Origin: Amyloporia xantha
Taxonomy: Eukaryota > Basidiomycota > Agaricomycetes > Polyporales > Adustoporiaceae
Length of the DNA stretch: 64,000 nt
Reading direction: 5' to 3'
Assembly: GCA_036971615.1 (NCBI GenBank)
Contig: JAYKKR010000032.1
Coordinates: 62,001-126,000, forward strand
Positions 1 through 11,344 of this stretch are shown in pieces. Position numbers and translations under genes: made by a program. The stretch's first letter is position 1. Every line of letters begins with the position of its first letter. The notes below the pieces were generated by a model that saw only the letters and a list, made by a program, of their open reading frames with translations, was not told where the DNA came from and did not search any database.

Positions 1-2650
1 AACATAGATGGCGAATAGGACTCGGAGCATCCCTTGTGCGTGAATCAGCTTGCCCAAGGTGACATTCAAATTGAACGTGTTCCTCGAACCTGACGGCATC
101 AACGGCTGTAGTAATACATTTCATTCAATCCACCAGTGTAGAACAACGTCCACTTGCCTAAGTTCTGTAGTGTCTGCAATCAATGCTCCCATGGACAGGG
201 TCTGATTGATGTTCGACTTCTCTCACCGGCATCTGCAATGCTTCTGCGGAACTCGCTGCTGAGTCAGGCGGGGCTGATACATCTGGGAAGAGAGGTCCGC
301 GTGAACGATGCTAAGTGAATCATACCTCTAACCCCGCTTGAGAAGCCTCGTCAGAAGGCTCGGTCTGATGTAGGAGTTGACCTAGATAAAGCTGAGAAGC
401 CAGACATGTGAAATAGAGAGAGAAACATCTAACAGTTCCGACTCAATTCGCTCATCATCCGGACTACTGCTAGATCCGATGTTTGCGAGAGACCTGTCCG
501 CATGGAGATACGGTTACGGCACGATGTCAGCAAGGGCTGTTTGACGCACGGGATTATAGCGTTTTACGACCAATGTAACAAGTCGTGGCCATCCGGAAAA
601 CGAAGCTCGACCCTCCCGCCTGCCGAGAGATAGCCGCATGTCAGGTCGCGTTGTTGCCTCACTATGTTTATTCACCTATGTGAACATGCGGTGAATAGGT
701 CTTCAGGACCTGCGTCTAAACTAGTTAGCATGGAACGTTGGAGAAGAATCAGAGTATACTTCGCTAAGGTGATCGCCTTCGTTAAGCTAAATGGGTACCA
801 TGGCTCTGGATTGAACAGCAGAGTAACACCAGGTCATCATGTGTTTTAAAGCGAGTTGTCCTGAAGTAGTAGTAAATGGCACTATTAAAGGAACTGAGTA
901 ACATACAGCCTCAGAGAAGGGGTATACCTGGGGTCTGAAATCGATCTAGCTTCAAGTTGGACTTTGACGAGGCTTGACAGGCATATGTTCCATGAAGACT
1001 TTGGACAGAATTTGACCAGGTCAACAGATACGTCAACTTAGTTGGTGAACTTCCAACGCGTCAGTCACGTGTATTGTGACACAACGCGTTGCATAGTCAC
1101 GTACCGAGTCTCGAATGTCTATCCATGCCGTCAACGACTGAGCAGTTCTCACTACTCAGAGCATCAAACTACTTTCTTCAGGGGCTTTCTCAGAATTTAA
1201 GTCCCTGAAGGTACGTTTACCAGCTAGAATGTAATTGCGCACTGAGTTCTGAGGCGAGATGTGTCTGTGGTGCCTGAAATGTCGCGCAACCTCGGGCTTC
1301 AAGTTATGCTCGGTGCTGACTTTCCTCAGCACGCTGTCCTCGCGATGCCTACGCAACATGTATTCGATCAATTAATTGGGTTTGTCAGAAATGGAGGGTT
1401 CACTGCAAAAGATGGCACCCAGTGCTGTGAACCTCCTCAGGTGTGTATTTCCAGTCTTACTCTTCTATTCCTGCGTCAAGTCTGTTCCTTTGGCCAATCC
1501 TAGCTTCCCCTACGATTCTGTCCAAATTCCTCCCATCACCAACATTGTGATGAGTGATGGTGGTTTGTATGCCGGCAGTGCCTCCACCCTGCACTTGGCG
1601 CTCCCGTCCGACCATGATTATCACGGTGCTCGTGCTGGCGAGCTGGTCAGTCATCCGTGTTCCGCCAAAACGCGGTACTTGGCACGCCCGACCCCACCCG
1701 CGAGGCGCGTGCGCGCGCACACAGCAGGGGGTGGCAGATCATTTCAGAGGTCATCGCATTCCATCGCTACGTCACTTGTCATGATTGTAATTGTTCAGAT
1801 ATAATCGCCCGTCATCGGTCCCGATCATAGCGATCAAGGAGCAGGGCGATCTGATCTCAGGCGACGTACGGCATGCGTGCATGCGTGCGTGTTGTCGCGG
1901 CCAAGAAGGCTTGCACACGGTGCGTACAGATTGGCAGGCTAGTATGGGCCACCGCCGTGTGTGTGAGGAGGGCTTCTCCCGATGGCTCTCGTTCAAGGCA
2001 GTGGGGGTTACCCGGACAGTGGCAATGAGCGATTCGAATGGGAGCATGCACGTCCACCCTCTGCCGGCATTTCTGTTGGCATCCCATGTCTCTGATGAAA
2101 TGAGGAACCCTTTTCGTCCGCTGTCGATCTCCTGTCGTACCGGCGAACGCTCACCTGTAACATGGCACGGGCAGGCACAGACCCCGGCGGTAGTGCGGTG
2201 TACAGCGCTGTGTAGAATGAGAACGCGCAGTCAAGAGTTCTGTCACCCACTGTCAATGTTATAGTCAACGAACGCCAGAGCTTTGTGGCATCGGCCCCTC
2301 TCGGCCGTGTGCATTGCAGCAATATCCCCAGTAGTTCGGGCTCAGCGCCTCTAATCCATGATCTAAGTAACAGCGAAAGTTGCCAGATTTGAAGAAACGG
2401 CGTTCGAATTGCCCATGGAGGAAGAGCGAAGGGACCCGTATCCAATGGTTCCGTCGAGAGTGATGTTGGGAAATGGATGGTATTAAGACCGTGGACTCAG
2501 ATGGTTTGGAGGCTGTGCCTATCTATTCCGGGAACGAAGCAAAATGATGACAGCCATCTCGTCATAAATGAGGTGGGGAACCCACAAGAGGCAGATAGAG
2601 ATGTTTGAGTCAATGCAATTTCCTGGCGAGACAAGTGCCAGTGTCTCAGA
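1..2650. other. Region without a supported gene
   Basis: I see no ORF with convincing coding character, splice pattern or recognisable motif here. The GC-rich patch around 1560-2300 gives overlapping open frames on both strands, the usual sign of composition rather than coding. No tRNA or terminal inverted repeats were recognised. Confidence 0.4.
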
Positions 2651-2665
2651 AGCCTCGTTCACTAG

Positions 2666-2674
2666 TATATAAAG
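2666..2674 (+). promoter_or_regulatory. TATA box of the small secreted peptide gene
   Basis: TATATAAAG lies 94 bp upstream of the ATG at 2760, a normal fungal core-promoter spacing, and supports the small ORF downstream. Confidence 0.5.
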
Positions 2675-2759
2675 CGGTTTGGCATTGAATAACATTATCA
2701 CCTACAAACTGTATCTGCGCAGTGCACTAGCTCATCGTCCTCGCGACCTCTCTATCACA

Positions 2760-3007
2760 ATGGTCAGAGTCATATTTTCTGTCTTCGTTGCTTTGTGCGC
2801 GTGCATGACTGTCCTAGCGACGCCGGTTGCACTACCCGGCGAAGCCCCGACCTGGGCCAGGCGTGCGGAAGGCAAGTCGATTTTCGATTCGGGACCCTCG
2901 CGATGTGACTGACGATTATCCTGCTACGTACCATAGTTCACAGAGCTGCGCCTACCGATGCCCTTGTCCTTGCTCCTGCTGACAAGCGCCACGAGAGGGA
3001 GTCTTGA
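2760..3007 (+). CDS. Small secreted peptide, two exons (predicted)
   Basis: The ATG at 2760 opens a hydrophobic N-terminus (MVRVIFSVFVALCACMTVLA) that reads as a signal peptide with likely cleavage after LA-TP. Unspliced, the frame stops at 2912. A GC-AG intron with a strong GCAAGT donor (2872-2936, 65 nt, CTGAC branch-like site) joins it in frame to a second exon ending at TGA 3005-3007, giving about 61 residues. The mature part has RR and KR dibasic pairs, which could be processing sites. A good TATA box sits upstream. No family was recognised, there is no cysteine pattern of a hydrophobin, and no CAAX end as in basidiomycete pheromones. Alternatives are an unspliced 50-residue product or a chance ORF. 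Confidence 0.4.
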
Positions 3008-4490
3008 CAGGAAATCTGCATGAGTCGACTTGTCTAACTTGCTCTGTAGTTGAATGAATGCAAATCAGCTTCATTCGATCGGAGCGCTCACATTGTTCAT
3101 CATTGTGCTTTAGTCCCAATCTCGAAGGAAGCCCACAAAAGATATTAATTCACACCATCATCACGCCGTTGTCAGGCTTCGCGGGATGCGTTGAGAAAAT
3201 GACCTCGTTGTATATGTCCAGATAACTTAACATAAGGGGTTGTATGTTTTCGGAAGGTGTCTGCAGTATAGTTTCTTGTATCAATTCGTTCAATTCCATT
3301 GGGAGTCTTGGAGCACACCTTCGACATACGGGGAACACAAGGGGATCAGAATGTCGGCGAGGACATCGATATCCAGCAGTGCCGCACTTCAAATGCACTT
3401 ACATCCCAATATGCATGCTGGAAATGTGTGACAGTCTTTCTCCGAGTTTAAATGGAGATGAAATATTGACATCAGAGAAGATACAAACCGCGGAATACGC
3501 TGTGTGTCACCATAGCGGATGATCATTGACCAAATATGGTGGATAGACGACATCACTTGGGGACGATGCTATTGTGGAGGAAATGACAATAAACGACTCA
3601 GACAATCTGCGTGAAGATCATGCAGCGAGTACGACCTTATCCGGTTGTCGGGTGGCCGGTCTATTCGCGTTAGATAGCTCACGACAAGACACGTCCGATC
3701 CAATGAATAGCGGATTGGGGACAAACAGCTCAACTGTCATGAAATGTACCGGGATTGATAGACGAGTAACTGAACAGGGAGAAGAACACATGGCATGCTT
3801 GAGGTATTCAAACGGACACCAGATCGCAGAAGGACAGGATGTCCATTTCTATCCACATCAAACGTTAAGATGGTAGATTCGAGACGGACGATAAGATATG
3901 TGTTAATTATACGTCAGATGTAGGACTTTGGCACCAGCGGGAGTGGGGGATATATATTTTAATCGTCCGGGCCACAGAGGGTTTGAAATCGAATCACAAT
4001 GAGGACGAAGAGGTCGCTTTCCACAGCGTATCTTCACTTGAAAACTATGCAAGCGGACACGAGATCGTAGCGAGGACGGTAAGGCGACCTAGTTGCAGAT
4101 TCCGACGGCGCATTCAAGGCTGGTACCAAGGATAGAGACAATAAATGGCGTCGGGGATGTACATGACCCTTCGCACACTGAGCGTTGACGAGTTGCATGC
4201 ATCCCGTAAGAATGCTCCCATAGACATATGCCCAGCTTTTATCAATTTCTGGGCTATTTCAACAACATTTGTTTGAATCCAGGACAATGTGCAAGGCCTT
4301 GCCTCTGCCAGCGCGAGTGACCGATGAGTCGAATAAGCTTGACAGTCCCGGCGCCGAACGAGCTAGAATGTATTTGAGCTCTTTGCACATCTACCCGGGC
4401 GAAAAGCCTTAGCATTCGGTCGACTCCGTGCATTCTCGCGGTGTGTTCCGCTGGATAACCGATTTACGCGAGGACAATGGGGGAAAAGTA
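3008..4490. other. Intergenic stretch, no supported gene
   Basis: No spliced or unspliced ORF is convincing. Only scattered short similarities were seen, such as a GGACACnAGATCG-type string near 3815 and 4057. From about 4455 the sequence begins to match the promoter region of the next gene copy (near 6585), for example CGCGAGGACAATGG here against TGCGAGGACAATGG there. Confidence 0.35.
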
Positions 4491-4533
4491 CAAAGCCTGC
4501 CATAATCACGTCCAAAACGAGATTTGCCACAGT

Positions 4534-4560
4534 CGCGTAGGCGCCAGAACATATAACGCG
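4534..4560 (+). promoter_or_regulatory. Duplicated promoter block with TATA box, copy A
   Basis: GCGTAGGCGC is followed by GAACATATAA; the same string occurs at 6666-6690 before the paralogous gene and, decayed, at 9219-9245. TATAA (4552-4556) is about 200 bp before the ATG at 4752; in copy B the spacing is about 188 bp. Confidence 0.5.
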
Positions 4561-4751
4561 CCCAGCGCAACTTAGATGTGCTCAATCTCTCGTTTTCCTA
4601 CCACCATTTGACGTGACTTGTACCCTGCGCGTAATTACGAACTAGCAATTTTTGCATTCGTAATTCCACACACCTTGTTTCCGCATCTCTTTGCTGCATC
4701 CAATGACAAACGACGGTCACAATAATCCGAATCACCTTCACTAACCCGAAT

Positions 4752-5738
4752 ATGACATTCGAGTTCTTCCTCACTATTCCAACAACCTGCAACTTGACAT
4801 GGCCCTTTAGGCCTCTTGAAGTAGCACACCCACGGCCCAGACTACCGCGAGCTTCCTTCGCGATTATCCTCGATGGGGGATGGGACTACGACCTGAGCAC
4901 AAACACAATAATGGTGGCCAATGATTATATGGTGAGCCCAACAACCAAAGACGCTCCATTACTGTGCAAGTACTCACCTTATCTTTATAGGTCCCCGAGG
5001 CTGCTGCCTGCACTCAGCCGCGCACCACAGAGGCGCCTTGGGCTCTGCCGCTAGAAGTAGCGGCGCACGTCCTATCAGAAACAATCTTTGAGAGCGGCGG
5101 ACTCGAGGAGCCGCAATCAGTGTGCGTGCCCGAGGAGATTAGGCTACCACAGCTGTGTGTGGTAAGCTGAGCTGCTGTAATATGACAACGACATCCGGAG
5201 AACTCACTGTTATTCAGCAGTCCCAAGATATGCATTGGGATACAATCTTGAACCCGGTATGGGTGGACAGTGCGAGGGTGGGGCTGGGCCTCGAGACCAG
5301 TGGATGGGAGGCCCCAGAATCCTTGTGCCCTAAGAAGGCCATGATGTCGCGACGATCCATGGTACGTTCAACCTCTGCACTACGGCGATATGGTTCTGAT
5401 CACCGCCCTGACAGAACCAGGATGCCCGTCTGGGAGCCATTCTCGACCCGGTTTGGATTGACGGACCGAGGTTTGGGCTCGGATATCAGCCACAGGGTGG
5501 TGCCAGCGGCGCCATCGAGCACACTGTCCAGACGACTTCCGCTAGGAAGTCAGCACAGATGCGCCCTGGACGGGAACGGGCGGGGAGCGAGTCGTCGACC
5601 ATGTCAGAAGGCGCAAGTAGCGCGTCGGACTCTACAGCGGTCCGTACACCACCGTTGGTCCCGCTGAAAGAGATCACCGACCCAGCATTGGGCGTGGGGG
5701 CAGCAGGGTGCCGAATGCTCCGGCTCACACGCCGCTGA
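4752..5738 (+). CDS. Tandem-family protein A, repeated ILD/NxxW motif, unknown function
   Basis: Four exons (4752-4931, 4991-5161, 5218-5361, 5415-5738) splice in phase 0 at every junction and give 272 residues. Exon 1 carries ASFAIILDGGW. Exon 3 carries WDTILNPVWVDSARVGLGL and exon 4 LGAILDPVWIDGPRFGLGY, so one short motif, roughly I-L/M-D/N-x-x-W, recurs on separate exons; exon 2 has a diverged copy (VLSETIFESGG). The C-terminus has a serine-rich SEGASSASDSTAVRTP stretch, identical in gene B. No signal peptide or membrane segment is clear, and the family is not one I recognise. The start is the first ATG giving an open exon 1; an upstream start would meet a stop. Independent preservation of frame and splice sites in gene B makes it a real gene with good confidence. 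Confidence 0.65.
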
Positions 5739-6665
5739 TGGCGATCGCAGGTTGTCGAATTGTACTCGCTGCCTCGGTATTTCTGAGGCAATGGGCGTAT
5801 GACTGCTGGTGCTGGCTGGTGAACATAGCAACCGTGAAACAGCACAGGGCTGCCGCTGATCGATGGCGTTGTTCACGCATCGGAAGAGGAGCAACAGGTT
5901 CATTACTGGTCCTTGGGGCCAAATGAAACAGCCATGCCTAGGTATCCTCAGCAGCACGCTCATTTGGAGTTGGGCTGAGGAAGGATGAGAGAGATAGTGG
6001 TCGATGGTCTGTATTCGTGACTCGTGCGCTTGTACCTCTTGTACAGCTCTATCAAGGACGATCGCTCTATCAGTGACTTCTGAATGATCACTTCTGCTCA
6101 GATTCTGAACTCACGTCCTCTGTCTGCCTATCAACGGCATGCGATTTCAAGCAAATCGTCGGGGTGTCTGGTGGGCATTGAGATGACGGTGCTCGAGTCG
6201 GATCGTCAGATCGTGTTTTGTGTCGTGATGCTGGCTCGTGCGGTAGGACTCTCGGGACACGAACGTGGATTCAAACAGCATATTCGAGGGATAGTGAGAA
6301 ATATTTGAATCCAATGCTACGCAGGGCAAATCGCACGGTGTGTTGCACCCTATGGACCTACACAGGAGGATATTGCCGAACTCTTACGTACTCCCGAGAG
6401 GTTGAATCAAGGTAAAGTCAGGTCGGTGTGCACGCAAGCTCCATCCCTCGTCGGTGAGGTTAGGCAGTTCCCCAAGAGTCAAGCGAGCTGGGATGACTTT
6501 CCACGAATTCGGCGGGGGAAGTTGTCTCCTAGGCGGAATGCCTTGGCGTTCGGTAGGGTCCGTATTTTTGCGATGGGCCTTCCCGGTTAACCCGTTCATG
6601 CGAGGACAATGGAAGGCAAGAACAAGACGCTACAAATTTGTCTCGGCACGCGACTGGCCACGAAT
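5739..6665. other. Spacer of the tandem array
   Basis: No gene recognised. It holds a GATGAGAGAGA block near 5985 that resembles blocks after copy B (about 8160) and copy C (about 10030), and from about 6585 the upstream region shared with copy A. It therefore looks like the tail of one duplicated unit and the head of the next. Confidence 0.4.
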
Positions 6666-6700
6666 GCGTAGGCGCTCGAACATATAAAGGGCGCGGCGTG
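6666..6700 (+). promoter_or_regulatory. Duplicated promoter block with TATA box, copy B
   Basis: GCGTAGGCGCTCGAACATATAA is nearly identical to the block before gene A. TATAAA at 6683-6688 lies 188 bp before the ATG at 6871. Confidence 0.5.
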
Positions 6701-6870
6701 ACTTGGAAGTGCTCAGCTTTGACGTTCTACCACAACGGAGCATACCTTGCGCATCTTCAGTAAACGGACATACCTCACTATTGTTAATCAAACATACCGG
6801 GCATCCTCTTCGCCGAAAATCACTGCAGAAAAAGCTCCCTCTACTTTTTCGCCACCCACATCCAGTCTCA

Positions 6871-7944
6871 ATGGCGTCGCCTCACTTCACATTAGAGATG
6901 TGCAGAAATGTTGAGTTGGACGCGACTGGGGCTGCCCGGCCTCTTGAAATTATATGCCCGAAGCCAAAACTCCCGCGGGCCAGCTTCGAGGCAATTTTAG
7001 ATGGGCTGTGGGAGTATGCCCTGAGCACACACATTGTAATGGCAGTCGAAGGTCGCGTGGTGAGTCAACAACCAAAGACTTCTCCATTACACTGCGAGTA
7101 CTCACAGTGTGCAGGATGACGACTGCGCCACCACCGAGCCATGCGTGACAGACACAGCATCGGCTCTGCCCATCATAGCGCCAAGGCCTACGCTCCCTTG
7201 GGCTAGCTTTACCACGATCATGGACGGAAACTGGAAGGTGCCAGAGTCCCTCCGTGAACCAAAAGTTACAGTGCCACAGCTACCCAGGGTCAGTTGAGCA
7301 TCACCACTACGATAACATCACTTTGAGAACTTACCTTGGTCTGCAGACCCAACATCCCCAATACGATGCGATCCTCAACCCAATCTGGGTTGACAGTCCT
7401 CGGGTTGGGCTGGGCCTCAAGGCTCCTACAGGGAAGGCGGCGAAATCCCTGTGCAATCAAGACAAGGCGGTACCGCACCAGCCACGGGTAAGTCAGTCCT
7501 CGTAGCTCGATAGTATAAGTCTGTAACACATCCCATCAACAGGCCCATGTTGGGGCGTGGCCGACCACGGTCAAACAGGCTGCCCAGCCAGCAACCGCCA
7601 CATCATTGGCATTGGTGCATGTTGGGCGTGGGCGAAGCGGCAGCGATGCCTCATCCGGGTCTGAAGGTGCAAGTAGCGCCTCTGACTCCACAGCGGTGAG
7701 GACGCCACGCCCATTCGAAGTTCCAGCGTCGTACCTGGCGACACACGCCAATGGGGCAAACAAGGTCCCGAATGGCCGCGATATGTCGGAGCGCGCAAAC
7801 GTGGACCTCGAGTTGGGATGCGACGGCCCCCGTTTGTTCAGGTTGCGAGGGCCTGCGAAGATAGAGGACGCAGCCAGCGCGGGGTGGTTGGCAGCAAAGG
7901 GTGCAGGCTGCCGCCTGCTTAAGATCCTGGCAGCACGTCGCTGA
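6871..7944 (+). CDS. Tandem-family protein B, repeated ILD/NxxW motif, unknown function
   Basis: Four exons (6871-7059, 7115-7288, 7347-7487, 7543-7944), all joined in phase 0, encode 301 residues. Exon 1 has ASFEAILDGLW, exon 2 ASFTTIMDGNW and exon 3 YDAILNPIWVDSPRVGLGL, aligning with exons 1-3 of gene A. Exon 4 keeps the shared SEGASSASDSTAVRTP tract but has lost the fourth motif and has a different, longer C-terminus rich in Arg and Ala. Intron 1 is also alignable between copies (CAACAACCAAAGAC in both). It is a tandem duplicate of gene A with parallel promoter spacing. Function is unknown; no enzyme motif, signal peptide or transmembrane segment is visible. Confidence 0.65.
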
Positions 7945-9218
7945 CCGCAGCCGCCGGTCATCGAGTTCGGCGCGCGCGCTTCCTTGCACGCCGACGGGTT
8001 TGCTGGCACATGAAAGCACTCGTCATCTACCAATGTAGGTGCTTTGGTTGATCGACAGCAGCAGCGAAACTGTTTACCAAAGGTGCTGGAGAGCGATGGC
8101 AGGACAGCCTCAGAAGTCTCCAACAGTGCGCTCGTCGGCGGGCGAGATGGGGAATGCGGGATGAGAGATGAGAGAAAGAGGAGGTGAACACCATGCGAAT
8201 CCGTGGTCGTCAGTCTGCATTTGAGGCTCCTGCGTTTGTACTCGGTACCAAACTATCGAAGATAGTCGGCTGTTCAGTGAATTCCGGATGATGTCTGAGA
8301 CCAAACATCGTGTTTATGGGCAGAGTGGGGCTGTGAACGACGTGCATCGTGAAGCGATCCTTCGGGGCTGTCTGCGAGCATTGAGATAAAGATTGTCAAC
8401 ACAGTTCATAGGATCGCTGTGACCGACGGCGTGAAGCACCCTTGTCAGTGCAGCTGCCACCCATACAGTATACTCTCCCTAGGAAATAATTGAAACCACG
8501 CGACCCAGTTGATTCATGAGCTTCGCACAAGACAGGAACCTGGTTATTTCGCGCGGGTAGAAGAGTTGCCGTGAAGCAATAGGGCCGTATCAGGTAGTTC
8601 CAGTAAGGGGAGAAGAACCTTCCGCTATTTAACGGACCATGGGACAATGCTACGGATGAAAGGCGCTTGCGCTTGCTGGAACGTGCCACTGGTTGGAGAG
8701 TCGTCCGGCGTCGGCGATAATCTAGACAATGTAACCATTTAGAAGTGAACACGCGTTCCCTCAACGGGCTCCAGCCCGATGACGAGGAGACGGGGAGAAT
8801 CTTCTGTCAGCTATTTCCCCTGGACCTGTAGCACGCAGAGTGTCTGTAAATATAGTATGCGGTACGGATCTGCCGATAGATAATTGTCACATTGTTCCAG
8901 CGAAGCGCACCGATAATGACAGGTTACAGTCAGGACAATGCGGGAACACGTAGACGACCACCCTCGGTCAGTGGCAGAGGGCGAATGTATCAGAAACATT
9001 CAACGGCATCCTCTTGACCCCTCGAACAGGCTGAGCAAGTTGTCTCATCCCAACGGCTTCGGTCGGGGATATACCGTCCATCTGTATACGCCAGTGGCGT
9101 TCCGTCCATTAGGTTCCTCCAGATAGCTTGGCCCAACCGACCAATCTAGAGGCGTACAACGAGAGAGTGTGACAATGCACTCCACAATCGAATCTGAAGC
9201 GAGAGGCTCGCTGAAAAC
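7945..9218. other. Spacer between copies B and C
   Basis: No gene recognised. A GATGAGAGATGAGAGA block at about 8161 and the following 130 bp resemble sequence at 10028-10130 after copy C, so this is probably duplicated 3-prime flank. The remainder shows no coding signal. Confidence 0.35.
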
Positions 9219-9660
9219 GTGTAGGCGCTCAAGCATACAAGCACGGCTTGGACATCCCTAACCCCTTTGTTCTCCCGCTAGCCAAGGGCAAAGTGTTTCC
9301 TACTCACCCGTAGTCAACAACCAGGTGCTTCTCGTTGATGGTGACCGCACATACCTAGCATCCATGGTTCTTCCTATACGTTTACTGCCAAAGAGGCTGT
9401 ACAGAATCGTCATCGAGTCTAGCATGATGGCGCTGCACGTCGTTTGAAAGACATGTGCTATCCGGATAAAGATCGGCCTGATCCAGCCAGTGGAGATCGT
9501 ACATGAAGGCGTTGACTACCACGGAGAAGCTTCATAGGGATCCTTGACATGGAATGGCAGTATGCTGGGACTGTCGACCAAGCAATAGCGGTCCATAGTC
9601 GTGCGGTCAGTCCAACAACCCAAGACTTCTTTATTTGATTCTGCGGAGAAGAAACCATCC
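9219..9660 (+). pseudogene. Decayed third copy of the tandem family
   Basis: The promoter block is recognisable (GTAGGCGCTCAAGCATACAA at 9221-9240), but TATAAA has become TACAA. At 9516-9605 a motif exon survives: LPRRSFIGILDMEW aligns residue for residue with LPRASFEAILDGLW of gene B, and a GTCAGT donor with the shared intron string CAACAACCCAAGACTTCT follows at 9606. Just before the motif, one nucleotide is missing relative to genes A and B, shifting the frame after a VEIVHE string that matches their LEVAHP/LEIICP. I could not find exons 2-4. This supports a broken relic rather than an expressed gene. Confidence 0.55.
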
Positions 9661-10543
9661 TACTTGTCCTTGGTAGGTATTGTGAAGCCCATCGCTAGCA
9701 GGACCAATGTCGAGGGGCTGCATACACGATGTAAGTACTTATAATATGCTACTGTATAAGGTGAACTTAGACTTAAAGTGCAACGACGGAGTCTTAAGAG
9801 CTCACCGAGTCCACAGATGGTCAGATGTCCAGCGAAGGACCACCTTTGACACCGTATGGGCCGACGACTGGTCGGACGCGGGGAAAGGTTCATAATATGC
9901 AAAGCATTGGACACGACGACGTGGGTCACTGAAGAACGCCGACGGAATGGCTACAGATCCTGATTATCCAATGGCACAGGCATGCAATAAGATCCCGAAC
10001 GACACAAAGGGGATTAGCGGGGAGAGAGATGAGAGACACGAGAAATAGGTGGAGGTTTCAGACTCATAATTCAAGGACCGCATTTTGAGACCTTGCGGTT
10101 GTGTTTCCCTCGGAACGGTCTAAAATACAATCAAATTTAGAACCGTGACTGCTTGCTTGACTCCGATTATGAACTCACCTCCGGTGATGTGAATCGATTC
10201 GTCAGTCTGAGTAATGTCTGGCAACATCAAAATGACGACGCAAGAGGAGGACGGCGTCACCCGTTGTACTACAGTTTGCCTACCTCGACAGCACGAATCA
10301 TGATTCTGAAGCTGACGATGCTAGAGATGTTGGGAAACCAAATAAAAGCAATTTGCGACATACATGGCGGCCTTCGTTGACGATGTCGAATCATTGTCGA
10401 TCATCGACGATACCTTCACATCGCACGTGATCCGTCGCGTCGCGTGCGCATCAGGTGCAAATCTACGAGACTGCCACCGAGTTGCTTGACGGATTACATA
10501 GATATACTACACGAATGCACCAGCTCATGATTCCACCCATACA
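9661..10543. other. Flank of copy C, no supported gene
   Basis: Contains the GATGAGAGA-type block (about 10028) shared with the flanks of copies A and B. No ORF here is convincing. Confidence 0.35.
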
Positions 10544-11344
10544 TTACAATTCTGCAATTTCCGCAACGTGCTCTCTTCCGCCGTTGTCCCAATCATCCCA
10601 GCACAATGAAAGGACCGCCGAGTGCCTCGCCCAACCTACGGTCTCCCCCGACCCCGCATCCCGCCTCTTCACCTCGTACCCCACACTCGTCAGCGCCTTC
10701 ACATCCGGCAGCACCCGCGTATACCTCTGCACACCCTCCTCCCTCCACCCCAGCTTCTTCGCCAGGCTGATCGACCGCACGTTCCTCGGGTGCGCGCACC
10801 ACTGCACCCTCCGAAAGCCCAGCCCCGGCGGCGAGGACCCAGGCATCTGGAGGCAGTACCGCAGAAGCAGCGCGACTGCCGTGCGCGCGACGTGCGTGCG
10901 TTGAAACGCGGGGAGGATCATCACAAACGCGATCTCCGTGTACAGGTGGCGCCCGGACGTGTTCACCAGCGACATCATCCCCGCCAGCTCGCCCTCGCCC
11001 TCCGCCTCCCCCCGCGTCCGATCGATCACCGCGAACGTGCAACACTCGGGCTCCCGCCGGAAATTCTCGAGCATTGCCAGGAATTCGCCCAGCGACTCTA
11101 CAGCATTGGGAAAGTATCTGTACAGCGCGTCGAGGTGTGGCGCGGCACTGTCCCAGAACTTGCGCGCATGCAGGCGGGGGACGAAGGGCGTTAGGAGGAC
11201 GCGTGGGGACGTGAGCGTGTCCGCGTACAGGTGGAACGCGAAGTTGATGTCATAGGGTTCCGAGGACGCGAAGACTGTTTCAGGGTCGGGCAGGGGGCGC
11301 ACCGCCGCAGGAACGTAGTTATTCACGAAAGCTGGAAGTGCCAT
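10544..11344 (-). CDS. GNAT-family N-acetyltransferase (RimJ/RimL-like)
   Basis: A single uninterrupted minus-strand frame of about 266 residues from MALPAFVNNY (ATG at 11342-11344; the frame stays open 24 codons further upstream, but this start suits the family). The fold order is that of acetyltransferases acting on amino groups with acetyl-CoA: SPRVLLTPF near the start, an acidic loop, a central strand (ELAGMMSLVNTS), the TEIAFVMILPAFQRTHVAR segment that corresponds to the acetyl-CoA-binding strand and R/Q-x-x-G/A-region, and a late RVQWCAHPRNVRSISLAKKLGW, the N-x-x-S-x-x-x-x-x-K-x-G-W block typical of RimJ/RimL-like (PF13302) proteins. These usually modify protein N-termini or small amines; the substrate cannot be told. 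The very GC-rich frame creates long antisense shadows. Confidence 0.8.
   Translation of the reverse strand: MALPAFVNNYVPAAVRPLPDPETVFASSEPYDINFAFHLYADTLTSPRVLLTPFVPRLHARKFWDSAAPHLDALYRYFPNAVESLGEFLAMLENFRREPECCTFAVIDRTRGEAEGEGELAGMMSLVNTSGRHLYTEIAFVMILPAFQRTHVARTAVALLLRYCLQMPGSSPPGLGFRRVQWCAHPRNVRSISLAKKLGWREEGVQRYTRVLPDVKALTSVGYEVKRRDAGSGETVGWARHSAVLSLCWDDWDNGGREHVAEIAEL

Noticed and set aside
10622..11194. 190-codon plus-strand ORF
   Set aside because: Antisense shadow of the GC-rich GNAT gene; Pro/Arg-rich low-complexity translation.
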